Shown here: positions 46,683 to 56,800 of the stretch, piece by piece
How the letters are laid out: every line of letters begins with the position of its first letter
Numbering within the stretch: position 1 is the stretch's first letter
Source: Cognatitamlana sp035818475
GTDB lineage: Bacteria > Bacteroidota > Bacteroidia > Flavobacteriales > Flavobacteriaceae
DNA: 64,000 nucleotides
NCBI RefSeq assembly: GCF_035818475.1
Contig: NZ_JAYMGV010000001.1
Coordinates: 2,108,001 to 2,172,000 of the forward strand
Direction: 5' to 3'
Notes under the pieces: model-generated
What the model saw: the letters and a program-made list of their open reading frames with translations, nothing else
What the model was told of the DNA's origin: nothing
Databases searched by the model: none
Translations under genes and position numbers: made by a program

Positions 46683-46754
46683 ATGGTTGGTTTTTTGTGT
46701 GTGATGAGTTGCAAGGAATATCCTAAAATTCAAAAAATAATCGAGGCCAATTGA
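46683..46754 (+). pseudogene. Possible lipoprotein-start remnant
   Basis: A 23-codon frame, MVGFLCVMSCKEYPKIQK..., has the look of a lipoprotein signal peptide with a lipobox Cys but ends at once. Upstream, in the same frame, come more hydrophobic codons (YLIILT) and, in another frame, an ATG (MKTESIT). This may be the relic of a lipoprotein gene lost between GH29 and the propeller gene. Too short to be sure. Confidence 0.3.
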
Positions 46755-46789
46755 GATTTATAAAAAGGCGCCTCCAATCTGTAGAAATT

Positions 46790-47869
46790 ATGAAATTAAC
46801 AAAACGTCCTTTATGCTTATTGTTTTCAATATTACTTGTATTGATTTCCTGTCAATCGACAAAGAAAGTAGCTTTGGCTGATGACTTATCCTTTAAAAAT
46901 AGATTACAACCTGTAACTGAAGACAATATATTTAAAGATAAAGATTACTACAATTGGGGTGCCTCTATTATTAAAGGAAAAGATAATCTTTACCACTTGT
47001 TTTATTCACGCTGGAAAAGAGAATACGGTTTTTATGCTTGGCTCACACATTCTGAGATTGCACATGCAGTTTCTAAAAATCCTGATGGACCATGGCAATA
47101 TAAAGAAACTGTTCTAAAAGGAAGAGGCGGAAATGGCTGGGATGCTATTACGGCTCATAATCCTAAAATCAAGTTTTTTGATGGTAAATATTACTTATAT
47201 TATATAGGGTCCCATTTGGGAGGTAAACTTTATACTAATAATGACCTTATTAAAGCAGCGAAGAACAGGAAGAATGATGCAAACTGGAGAACCCTGCGTC
47301 CCAATATGCGAACCGGCGTTGCCATAGCTACATCTTTAGATGGGCCTTGGAAGCGCTTAAATGATCCGATTGTTGAGCCTTCGGGGCCTATTACAACACT
47401 TACAGTAAATCCTGCAATTGACAGAGGTGCAGATGGCAAATATTACCTGGTTGTTAAGGGAGACAAACCTGATGAAAAAAAGTTTATTCGAAACCAGGCC
47501 ATTGCAATATCAAAATTTCCGGATGGCCCCTTTATAATGCAACCTAAACCGGTTATTGATTACCGTGATACAGAAGATATGTCCATATGGTTCGATAATA
47601 AAAGAAATCGTTTTTATGGTATCTATCATGCACATACATTTATTGGATTAATAGCATCTAAAAACGGGATTGATTGGGTGCCAGCTAATGAGGAGCAAAT
47701 TATGCAAAAGTCTATTCCTTTAAAAGGAAATGGTTTTATAAAACCTGATAGAATGGAGCGCCCATTCATTTATTTAGAAGAAGGGAAACCCAAAACACTT
47801 TGCTTAGCTGTAAAAAAGAAAGATGATTCCTTTATGGTATTTGTTCCTATTCGGAGTAAAAATAAATGA
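46790..47869 (+). CDS. GH43/GH117-like five-bladed propeller glycosidase, lipoprotein
   Basis: 359 residues from ATG 46790; the frame is open from a TTG at 46751, but only 46790 (MKLTKRP) starts the signal peptide with lipobox LISC (Cys21). Blade-like repeats appear as YNWGASIIKGKDNLYHLFYSRW, DAITAHNPKIKFFDGKYYLYYIGS, NPAIDRGADGKYYLVVKG and RPFIYLEEGKPKTL. These are typical of clan GH-F/GH43-like enzymes, and the overall form also recalls GH117. I cannot place it in a characterised subfamily. Surrounded by GH29 and sulfatases, it may cleave an L-sugar linkage in a sulfated algal or animal glycan. A terminator-like hairpin follows. Confidence 0.75.
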   Translation: MKLTKRPLCLLFSILLVLISCQSTKKVALADDLSFKNRLQPVTEDNIFKDKDYYNWGASIIKGKDNLYHLFYSRWKREYGFYAWLTHSEIAHAVSKNPDGPWQYKETVLKGRGGNGWDAITAHNPKIKFFDGKYYLYYIGSHLGGKLYTNNDLIKAAKNRKNDANWRTLRPNMRTGVAIATSLDGPWKRLNDPIVEPSGPITTLTVNPAIDRGADGKYYLVVKGDKPDEKKFIRNQAIAISKFPDGPFIMQPKPVIDYRDTEDMSIWFDNKRNRFYGIYHAHTFIGLIASKNGIDWVPANEEQIMQKSIPLKGNGFIKPDRMERPFIYLEEGKPKTLCLAVKKKDDSFMVFVPIRSKNK

Positions 47870-47907
47870 CTTACTAAAGGAATAAAATTGAATTAGAATT
47901 GCTGGAT

Positions 47908-47937
47908 AAAAGGACTCGAAGAGTTGAAGTCCTTTTT
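47908..47937 (+). terminator. Hairpin with T-tract after the propeller gene
   Basis: AAAAGGACT (47908-47916) pairs with AGTCCTTTT (47928-47936) around an 11-base loop, and the right arm runs on in T. It looks like an intrinsic terminator or attenuator 38 bases after the stop codon. It overlaps the alternative TTG start (47924) of the sulfatase frame, which argues for the ATG at 47975. Confidence 0.55.
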
Positions 47938-47974
47938 ATCTTGGATTAAGAATATATTAATAGAAAATAAGAAT

Positions 47975-49825
47975 ATGAAGTTTTATATTATTGGACTATA
48001 TATAATTGGAAGTATACTATTATTGGGTTGCACCAAAGACAAAAAAAGAGCAGATAATACCCCTCCAAATGTTATACTCATTTTGACAGATGATCAAGGG
48101 TATGGTGATATTGCAGCACATGGAAATCCAATTGTAAAAACACCTCACTTGGATAAGCTTCATTCAGAAAGTATGAGATTTACAGATTTTCATGTAAATC
48201 CGTTTTGTGCACCCACTAGAGCAGCACTTATGACAGGAAGAATGTCTGATCGTACCCATGTGAGATCAACGGTTTATGCTAGAAACCATCTAAACATTAA
48301 TGAAACCACTATGGCTGAGTTTTTTAGGGCATCAGGGTATCGTACCGGGCATTTTGGTAAATGGCACTTAGGGCAAAATTATCCATATAGGCCTATAGAT
48401 AGAGGTTTTGATCATTGGGTAGGTCATGGTGATGGAGGCACTGGTTCAGCAAGTGATTATTGGGGTAATGACAGGATGAATGACACCTATTATAGAAACG
48501 GCGTTCAAGAAAAATTTGCAGGGTTTGGTACAGATGTTTTTTTTGACGAAACCATAAGCTTTATTGATAAAAGTAAAGACCAGCCTTTTTTTGTGTATTT
48601 AGCAACTAATGTACCTCATAAACCCTGGAATGTTAAAAAAGAATGGTATAAAGATTATGAAAACGTAGATAGTGTGAATTATAAAAATTGGGATGCAAAA
48701 AAAGACTTTTTAGCAACTCTTACGCACTTTGATTCTAATTTAGGAAAGCTTCGTCAATATCTAAAGAAAAATAACCTTAATGAAAATACAATAATCATTT
48801 TCCTTACAGATAACGGAACCTCTGGTGGTAATGAAATATTTAATGATGGGATGAAGGGAAAAAAAGGGTCTATGTATGAAGGAGGGCACCGTGTACCTCT
48901 ATTTATTTATTGGCCTGAAGGAGGGTTTGATAAGGGAATTGATATAAATGAGTTTACGGCTCAAATAGATTTGTTACCAACTTTAATTAACTTATGCGAT
49001 TTAAAATCACCGGTGAAAGGTCATTTGAAATTTGATGGAAAGAGCCTGGAACCCTTGCTTACAGGTAAAAAAGAAACATTGGAAGACCGCTTTTTAATTA
49101 TGCATCAGCAAAATACCAGAGAGGTTCCTGTAAAAGGGATGAACAGTTTGGTTGCTACCAGAGAATGGAGGTTGATTAAAGGGAAAGAACTGTATCAAAT
49201 TAGAACAGATCCTGGCCAAAAAAACAATTTAGCAAAAAACTTCCCTGAAGTTGTAAAAACATTGAATCTAAAATATGATGCATATTGGGATGAATTAGGT
49301 ATGAATAAGTATCCGTTTCCTCGGCCAATTATAGGTTCTGGGAAAGATAAAGAAACTCTACTTGCCCCAGATGCACTAATAAGAGATGGTATTGAGAATA
49401 CATGGGATCAGTCTCATATAGAAGTAGGAGTGCAAAGTAGTGGTTTTTGGCCTGTTGAAATTGCAAAGAAAGGCACCTATAGTTTTAATATTCGTCGCTG
49501 GCCAAGAGAATTGAATGAGTCTATAAATGCCTTTGAGTTGGAACCTAAAACAAAAGATATATATAGACGTGGAAAGCTTGTAGATGATTATGGTTATGGT
49601 AAAGATTTACCTAAAATACAGAAATCAAAACCAGATACCATAGTCCAGGTTGCTTTGGAAATTGGAAGTATTTATAAAGAAAAACAAATAAATTCTTTAG
49701 ATAAAGACATAACCTTTCATGTAGAATTAGATAAGGGGGTAACTCAAATAAGAGCGTGGTTTATTGATGAAAACGGAAACAAGTATGGAGCATATTATGT
49801 TTATGCAACAAAACAAAGTGATTAA
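47975..49825 (+). CDS. Type I (S1) sulfatase with C-terminal extension, lipoprotein
   Basis: 616 residues from ATG 47975, with lipobox LLGC (Cys19). Sulfatase signature CAPTRAALMTGR: Cys78 is the formylglycine precursor. First metal segment VILILTDDQGYGD, then HFGKWHLG, and a late LTDNGTSGG for the second metal pair. Beyond the roughly 460-residue catalytic part is a C-terminal beta-rich region (about 480-616, including GFWPVEIAKKGTYSFNIRRWP) found in a subset of S1 enzymes. The frame opens at TTG 47924, but that start lies inside a hairpin. Located between fucosidases, so a sulfated fucose or galactose residue is a probable substrate. Confidence 0.92.
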   Translation: MKFYIIGLYIIGSILLLGCTKDKKRADNTPPNVILILTDDQGYGDIAAHGNPIVKTPHLDKLHSESMRFTDFHVNPFCAPTRAALMTGRMSDRTHVRSTVYARNHLNINETTMAEFFRASGYRTGHFGKWHLGQNYPYRPIDRGFDHWVGHGDGGTGSASDYWGNDRMNDTYYRNGVQEKFAGFGTDVFFDETISFIDKSKDQPFFVYLATNVPHKPWNVKKEWYKDYENVDSVNYKNWDAKKDFLATLTHFDSNLGKLRQYLKKNNLNENTIIIFLTDNGTSGGNEIFNDGMKGKKGSMYEGGHRVPLFIYWPEGGFDKGIDINEFTAQIDLLPTLINLCDLKSPVKGHLKFDGKSLEPLLTGKKETLEDRFLIMHQQNTREVPVKGMNSLVATREWRLIKGKELYQIRTDPGQKNNLAKNFPEVVKTLNLKYDAYWDELGMNKYPFPRPIIGSGKDKETLLAPDALIRDGIENTWDQSHIEVGVQSSGFWPVEIAKKGTYSFNIRRWPRELNESINAFELEPKTKDIYRRGKLVDDYGYGKDLPKIQKSKPDTIVQVALEIGSIYKEKQINSLDKDITFHVELDKGVTQIRAWFIDENGNKYGAYYVYATKQSD

Positions 49826-49960
49826 TTATGAAGGTAAACACAGATATAACAGTTACTACAAATTATAAAAGAAGAATAGTATGAGCTATGAATGTTTAAT
49901 AACCATTTTTAAATAATTTATAGTTATTATTAATGTTAAATTCTTAGTATTTAAAGTACA

Positions 49961-52075
49961 ATGCTAACTATAACAAACAATATGAAAAACACACTAATTT
50001 TAGTTCAGATTTTTATTGGAATATCTTTGATTGGGTGTCAAGGTACCCCAGCACCCAAACCTTTAGCCGTAGTACCAACTGAGAATCAGATAAAATGGCA
50101 TGAAATGGAGCGAAATGCTTTTATTCACTTTGGGCCTAATACATTTACTGATAAAGAATGGGGCTATGGGAATGTCCCTGCTGCTGCTTTTAATCCATCG
50201 GAATTAGACGCAGAACAATGGTGTAGAATTATAAAAGAAGCTGGCCTAAAAGGTGTGATTTTGACGGCAAAACATCACGACGGATTTTGCTTATGGCCTT
50301 CAAAATACACTGAATATTCTGTTAAAAACTCACCCTGGCGGGAAGGAAAAGGCGACTTGGTTCAAGAAGTGTCTGAAGCCTGTAAAAAATATGGACTTAA
50401 GTTTGGTGTTTACTTGTCTCCCTGGGATAGAAACAGTGGAATCTATGGAACTCCCGAATACATTGATTATTTTAGAAATCAACTTACTGAATTACTTACT
50501 AATTATGGAGATGTCTTTGAAGTTTGGTTTGATGGTGCTAATGGAGGGACAGGATATTACAACGGAGCTAACGAGAAACGCTCTGTAGATCGTAAAACAT
50601 ACTATGATTGGAAAACGACCAATGCTTTAGTTAAAAAATTACAACCCAATGCATTAATATTTAGTGACGGAGGGCCTGATATAAGATGGTGTGGTAATGA
50701 AAAGGGTATTGCTGGAAAGACTAATTGGGCAACCCTACGAAGAGATGAAGTTTGGCCTGGGTGGCCCAGGTATAAAGAATTAAACCCGGGACATGAAGAT
50801 GGTAATTATTGGGTGCCAGCAGAAATTAATGTGTCCATTAGGCCAGGTTGGTTTTATCATAAATCTGAGGATCATAAAGTTAAGGATATATCATGGCTAA
50901 TGGATTATTATTATGAGTCCGTTGGAAGAAATGGTACAGGGTTGTTAAACTTCCCAATTGATGATAGAGGCCTAATACATGAGGTTGAAGCGGAATATGT
51001 AACGGCGTGGCAAAAAAAAATTCAAGCTGATTTCGCCAATAATCTATTATTAAATGTTACAGATATTACAGCTTCAAATGTTAGAGGGAATTCTCGTGAA
51101 TATCATGGTGCAAATGTAAATGATTCTGATAAAGCTACATATTGGGCTACTGATGATGGGGTGACATCCGGATCACTATTGTTTAGTTTTGATGCACCAA
51201 TTACTTTTAATAGATTTCTTGTGCAAGAAGATATTTCTTTAGGACAACGTGTCGAAAAATTTACTTTAGAGGTTCTAGATGATAAAGGTATTTGGGAAGA
51301 AATAGCAAATGAAACAACAATTGGTTATAAGCGTATTTTAAGATTTCCAGCAATTACATCTAAAAGCGTAAAGTTCTCAATTAAAAAAGCGAAAGGAAGC
51401 TTAGTTATTTCAAATATAGGGATCTACAATGCACCAAAATTAATTACAACACCTGAGATTATTAGAGACCAAGAAGGTCTTGTTAATATTAATATAGCTA
51501 ATAAAGGATTAGATATATTTTATACTGTAGATGGTAGCGTACCAAATACTAAATCCAATAGATATCTGAATGCTTTTAATTTTGACAAAAAAGGAACTAT
51601 TAAGGCAATTGCAATTGATAATGATTCAGAAAGAAAGAGCCCAGTTGTAACTAAAGAATTCGATATAAGTAAAAAAGATTGGAAAGTCTACCTTTCAAAT
51701 GATTCGGCAGCAACAAATATTTTTGATGGAAACGTAAATTCTAAGTGGTTTCAAACCGCAAAAGAATTTCCAATTGATTTAGATGTGGACTTAGGTAAAA
51801 CACTAACTGTAATAGGTTTTACTTACTTACCAGATCAAACTGCAAGTAGGCATTCAAAAGGCATTATTTTTAATTATGAATTTTTAACCTCTATAGATGG
51901 TAAAAAATGGCAGACTGTTTCTTCGGGAGAGTTTTCAAATATTAAGAACAGTCCTATTTGGCAAATTAAGAATTTTGCACCCGTTAAAACCCGTTTCGTT
52001 AAGCTTAGAGCATTAAGTAATACGAGCAGTGATAGTGTGGCAGGTTATGCTGAATTTGGGATTATTACAGAATAA
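49961..52075 (+). CDS. GH29 alpha-L-fucosidase with Fn3-like and discoidin-like domains, lipoprotein (third copy)
   Basis: 704 residues; ATG 49961, or 49982 if the signal starts at MKNTLI; lipobox LIGC. The catalytic part (to about 350) carries WHEMERNAFIHFGPNTF, VILTAKHHDGFCLWPSKYT, YLSPWDRN and VWFDGANGGTGYY with Asp191 as likely nucleophile. This is the pattern of the alpha-1,3/1,4-specific GH29-B group. After it come an F5/8 C-like domain (about 365-490), a chitobiase-C/Fn3-like domain (about 500-560, FYTVDGSVPNT) and a second F5/8 C-like domain (about 570-704). Follows the sulfatase by 135 bases. Likely acts on branched fucosylated motifs; domains beyond the catalytic part probably bind glycan. 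Confidence 0.93.
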   Translation: MLTITNNMKNTLILVQIFIGISLIGCQGTPAPKPLAVVPTENQIKWHEMERNAFIHFGPNTFTDKEWGYGNVPAAAFNPSELDAEQWCRIIKEAGLKGVILTAKHHDGFCLWPSKYTEYSVKNSPWREGKGDLVQEVSEACKKYGLKFGVYLSPWDRNSGIYGTPEYIDYFRNQLTELLTNYGDVFEVWFDGANGGTGYYNGANEKRSVDRKTYYDWKTTNALVKKLQPNALIFSDGGPDIRWCGNEKGIAGKTNWATLRRDEVWPGWPRYKELNPGHEDGNYWVPAEINVSIRPGWFYHKSEDHKVKDISWLMDYYYESVGRNGTGLLNFPIDDRGLIHEVEAEYVTAWQKKIQADFANNLLLNVTDITASNVRGNSREYHGANVNDSDKATYWATDDGVTSGSLLFSFDAPITFNRFLVQEDISLGQRVEKFTLEVLDDKGIWEEIANETTIGYKRILRFPAITSKSVKFSIKKAKGSLVISNIGIYNAPKLITTPEIIRDQEGLVNINIANKGLDIFYTVDGSVPNTKSNRYLNAFNFDKKGTIKAIAIDNDSERKSPVVTKEFDISKKDWKVYLSNDSAATNIFDGNVNSKWFQTAKEFPIDLDVDLGKTLTVIGFTYLPDQTASRHSKGIIFNYEFLTSIDGKKWQTVSSGEFSNIKNSPIWQIKNFAPVKTRFVKLRALSNTSSDSVAGYAEFGIITE

Positions 52076-52099
52076 TAAAAGAACTAAATAGTTGAAAAA

Positions 52100-53674
52100 A
52101 TGAGAACAATAAAACCTTTTATCTATAGTTTATTTGTAATATTTTTTTTGTTAGAAAGCTGTAAAACAAAAGAAAAGCCCCTCGCTGTAGATAACACTTC
52201 CAAATCAAAGCCTAATATTATAATTATTTATGCAGATGATATGGGCTACGGAGATTTGAATGCCCTCAATAAGGACTCAAAAATCCCAACCCCAAATCTT
52301 GATAAACTAGCTGATGAAGGGATGAGGTTTACTGATGCTCATAGTGCTTCAACTGTTTGTTCTCCCAGTAGATATTCTCTGTTAACGGGAAGATACCATT
52401 GGAGAGGTCATTTAAAGAAAGGAATTGTAAGGGCTTGGGGAGACCCTGCTATTGAGAAAGGAAGATTAACCATAGCTTCAATGTTAAAGGAAAGCGGCTA
52501 TAAAACAGCAGCTATTGGCAAATGGCACCTGGGCATGACCTATCCTTTTAAAGAAGGTATTGGCCAGAATGATCCTAAGAAATCCGGGTGGAGTGATGGT
52601 AACAATGTCGTTTATAATCCGGAAGATTTTGATTGGGAAAAACCCGTAGAGGGTGGGCCGAATGCTTTTGGATTTGATTACTATTATGGAGACGGCACAA
52701 TCAATTTTCCACCTTATGTTTGGATGGAAAATAATATGTTTTTAAATACCCCCACAGCTTTATTAGATAATGGAAAAACAAGTACTGCAGAGGGATCATG
52801 GGAATGTAGACCAGGGCCGGCAGTTGAAAATTGGGACATTCCTAATGTACCCATTAAATTAACAGAAAAGGCAGTAGAGTGGATTGGCAACCAAGAAACA
52901 GATGATAAACCGTTCTTTATGTATTTTTCAATGCCTTCTCCACATGCACCTATTGTACCGGCAAAACGCTTTCAAGGAACATCTAAAGCAGGTGGGTATG
53001 GTGATTATATGGTACAAACAGATTGGATGGTAGGAGAGGTGTTGAATGCTATTAAAGAAAAAGGGATAGAAGAAAATACTCTGGTAGTATTTACAAGTGA
53101 TAACGGTCCGGAATTATATGCCTATAATCGAATTAAAAATTATGAACATTATAGCATGGGAAGCAGGAGAGGTGTGAAACGTGACTTATGGGAAGGAGGA
53201 CATCGTGTTCCATTTATTGTCAAGTATCCCGGGAAAGTAGAAAAAAAATCTGTAAATAGTAATCTTATATCTCAAATAGATATTATGGCAACCCTTGCAA
53301 ATATTGTAGATTATAAGCTTCCGGAAAATGCTGGAGAGGATAGTAAAGATTTTTCTAAGGGAATTTTTTCTTCAGAGATGCCTGCAAATAGAGAGGCCTT
53401 GGTTTATCATGCTGTTAACGGCAAGTTTGCAGTTCGTAAAGGGAATTGGGTGCTGATAGAAAATAAAACTGGAAGCGTAACAAAAGAGCCAAAATGGATA
53501 AAGGAGAAAAATAATAGTAAACAAGACAATACTCTTAAAGTGTTGTACAATATTGAAGAGGATCCATTTGAACAAAACAATTTGTACAATGATAATACTG
53601 AAAAAGTTAAAGAACTTGAGCAATTATTGAATGATATAAGAGGGAGAGCAAAAAACGTTAATAACGATAATTAG
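52100..53674 (+). CDS. Type I (S1) sulfatase, lipoprotein
   Basis: 524 residues, lipobox LESC (Cys21). Signature CSPSRYSLLTGR with Cys87 as formylglycine precursor; first metal motif IIIYADDMGYGD; IGKWHLGM; VVFTSDNGPEL for the second metal site. An insert with PNAFGFDYYYGDGTINFPPYVW is typical of the arylsulfatase A-like branch of S1. 24 bases after GH29, same strand, so likely co-transcribed and used on the same sulfated fucose-containing glycan. Regiospecificity unknown. It is the last structural gene before the HTCS regulator. Confidence 0.92.
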   Translation: MRTIKPFIYSLFVIFFLLESCKTKEKPLAVDNTSKSKPNIIIIYADDMGYGDLNALNKDSKIPTPNLDKLADEGMRFTDAHSASTVCSPSRYSLLTGRYHWRGHLKKGIVRAWGDPAIEKGRLTIASMLKESGYKTAAIGKWHLGMTYPFKEGIGQNDPKKSGWSDGNNVVYNPEDFDWEKPVEGGPNAFGFDYYYGDGTINFPPYVWMENNMFLNTPTALLDNGKTSTAEGSWECRPGPAVENWDIPNVPIKLTEKAVEWIGNQETDDKPFFMYFSMPSPHAPIVPAKRFQGTSKAGGYGDYMVQTDWMVGEVLNAIKEKGIEENTLVVFTSDNGPELYAYNRIKNYEHYSMGSRRGVKRDLWEGGHRVPFIVKYPGKVEKKSVNSNLISQIDIMATLANIVDYKLPENAGEDSKDFSKGIFSSEMPANREALVYHAVNGKFAVRKGNWVLIENKTGSVTKEPKWIKEKNNSKQDNTLKVLYNIEEDPFEQNNLYNDNTEKVKELEQLLNDIRGRAKNVNNDN

Positions 53675-53810
53675 ATATATAGATATCAATATCTCTATGG
53701 GAGTTTAGGGGTATTGAAAAATTATAATGTATAAACAAGAAAGTAAACGAATTCAAGGTGTGAATTTAGAATAACAATATATAAAGTTTAGTCAGTTTGT
53801 TAAAAAACGT

Positions 53811-53818
53811 TAAATTTG
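53811..53818 (+). promoter_or_regulatory. Candidate -7 element of the HTCS gene
   Basis: TAAATTTG matches TAnnTTTG and lies 35 bases before ATG 53854. A transcript starting here could not use the earlier TTG (53797), which supports the ATG as the true start. Confidence 0.4.
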
Positions 53819-53853
53819 ATAATTACTGCAAGAGTAGCTGCCTTAATCTTATT

Positions 53854-56800
53854 ATGATAGCACAATTAAAGCTTATTTTATTTATTCTATGTTTTTTCAG
53901 TTCAGGCATAGTGGCATCCCAAAATTATGATATTAAACAAATTTCAAGCTTAGACGGTTTATCTCAAAATTCGGTCACAGCTTTAGAGGTGGATGAAGTT
54001 GGAAATATCTGGATAGGAACCACCTTTGGTTTAAACAGATACGATGGAAGGCAAGTCTATAAATATTTTTTTGACAACTCTGATGAAAACTCGATCCCTA
54101 ATAATCATATACAGGATCTCCATAAAGATGATCAGGGAAACTTGTGGGTTTTAACACAATGGGGAGGAGCATGTTATAATCCTAAATCTGATGATTTTAA
54201 TAGAAGTCCATTTAATAGACAGATCTCGGGAAGAAACAATATTACCGAGGATTCGGATAATGTAATATTAATAAGTTCTGGGAATAAACTTATACAATAT
54301 AATAAAGAGGATAAATCAGTTCAGGTAAACGATATATCACCAAATATAGGACAATCCCCTTTTTTGAAAGTAGCATCCTTAGATGAAGACAGGTTAATAG
54401 CTTTAAGCTATACTGAAGGTATCGTAGAAATTATAAAAGATACTGGAAAGCTCTTACCGTTTTTTGATTTAAAAGGAGAGCCCTTTGTAGATTTTGTTAT
54501 TACAGAGAAAGGCATTTATGTTAGTACTATTAATAGCCTTTATCATTTAAACAGATCAGGAAAGATAATTAATCATAAGCCAAAGTTATTTCAAAACTAT
54601 AATAATCCTATAGTCTTAGGGATTAATTATAATAAAACGGACAATACACTGTGGGTAATAACGGATGGAGATGGTGTTTTAATTTTCGATGAATTGTTAA
54701 ATGAAGAGTCCAGGTTAAAATCAGGTGTTAATGTAAGTGGTGTACTTCCCGAAAATTCTTTACAGGAGTTAATTTTCAAAGATAACAATATTGTTTTATT
54801 GGGCTCGGTTAGAGCTGGTCTAATAATATTGTCTCCTACCTCTTTTAAACATTATAAATATTTGAATGGTGCCATTTATGGGCCATCTGCAGCAGCGGTT
54901 AGTTGTATTTTAGAAGATGATGATAAAAACATTTGGATTGGCACTGATGGGGGGGGATTGAACCTTTTAAATGAGGAAACAGATACTTTTAAGTATTTTG
55001 AACATCCAGATGTTGTTAAAATTATTTCCATTGTAAGCTATTCTGATAGATTTTTATTAATCTCTTCATATCGTAAAGGACTCTATTTTTTTGATAAAAA
55101 GAATAAAGAGTTCGTAAATGTAGAAGAACATCCACTTTTAGGTAAAGTTAAAAGTGACAGAACACAACGATTATATAAAGATGCCTTAGGAAATATATGG
55201 ATATCAACAGGTTTGGAAATTTTCAAAATTAACAAAAAAAGAGATGCACTGCATAGTATAAATAAGGAACAGAATAAAGCAGATAAATTCCAAGTGCCAA
55301 ATTATTTTTATCATGTTTTGGAAACGGCCAATGGTAATATGTGGTTTTCCTATATTGGTGGCATGTCTTGTTATTCTGTTAAGGATAATAAGGTAATTAA
55401 GGAAATAAGAAATAATAATATTAAGATACCTATTGGTAATGTTATTTATACCATGATTGAAGATAAAAATGGAAATATATTATTTGGTACAAATAGAGGA
55501 GGGTTATTTGAATACAATATATTGAATGATAAGGTTTCAGAATTTACGCTTTTGAAAAAAGAAAGTCCAAAAATCGTTTTCTCCCTTTTTTATAATAATA
55601 AAAACCAAATTTGGGCCGGAACCAATGAAGGACTCATAAGGATTGATAGAGATAGTTCAAATGCTTCTGTGTCATATTATAATAGTTTAGGGGAAATTGG
55701 AGGTAATGAATACCATCGTACTGTTTTGAAATCATTAGATGGTAGGCTCTATATGGGGAATAATAATGGAATGGTTGTATTTGATCCAGAAGAGGTGGTT
55801 AATGATAAAACAGAGCCTGTGGTAACAATAACTAATGTTTCTAGAAAAATACTATCAGAAGAAAAGATTATTAATGATCAGTTAAGCTATAATATTCAAG
55901 ATTCATGTAGAGTTGTTGTAGATTATAAGGCAACAGCTTACAATTTTGAATTTAATACTTTTAACATATTAAACGGAGAGCACACGCAGTTTTCTTATAC
56001 ACTTGAAAATTTTGAAAATATATGGCATACAAGTAAGTCTAATTTTGCAAGTTATTCTGAATTAAAGGAAGGCAATTATGTCTTTAAGGTTAAGGCTACT
56101 AACCAAAATGGGATCATGGGGAGTAGAATTACAAAGGTAAATCTAACAATAAGGCCACCATGGTGGCGTACAATCTGGGTTAGAGGTTTTGGAATTTTAT
56201 TTTTACTTGGAAGTATTATAATGGTTTGGAGAGAAAGCTTGAATAAAACAAAAATTTTAAACCAATTAAAGCTTGAGAGATTTAAAAGAGATAAACTTAA
56301 AGAAATTAACCAGTTAAAATTAAGTTTTTTCACTAATATTTCTCACGAATTAAAAACACCTTTAACCTTGATATTGGCACCACTTGAGCAGATGGTGAAA
56401 AGTAATAAAAAGCCGGAAGAGATTCGGAGATATTTTCCTTTTTTGTATAGGAATGCTAAAAGGATGAGTGAGCTAATAACACAATTGTTGGAGTTTAGGA
56501 AAGCTGAAATGTCTAGCTTAGAACTGAAAATGGAACAAGGCGATTTGGTTTCTGATTGTAGAAACGCCTTGGATTATTTTGAGCATCAGGCAGAATTTGA
56601 CGGTGTCCAGATGAATTTTAAATCAAATTTTCAATCTTATCCCTTTAATTATGATAGAGATAAATTGTTTAAAATTCTTTTCAATCTTTTAAGCAATGCT
56701 TTAAAGCACACAAAATCTGGTGACAAAATAGAAGTAGAACTATTGGAGGCAGAAGAAAATGGTGTAATAATTAAGGTTATCGACACCGGTACAGGAATTC

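Noticed and set aside
47924..47974. TTG start of the sulfatase frame
   Set aside because: It lies in a terminator-like hairpin and would prepend 17 residues before a proper lipoprotein signal at ATG 47975.
49828..49884. 18-codon open frame after the sulfatase
   Set aside because: No signal peptide, domain or conserved feature; frames of this size are expected by chance.
53797..53853. TTG start of the HTCS
   Set aside because: The promoter-like TAAATTTG at 53811 lies downstream of it, and the signal peptide begins at ATG 53854.
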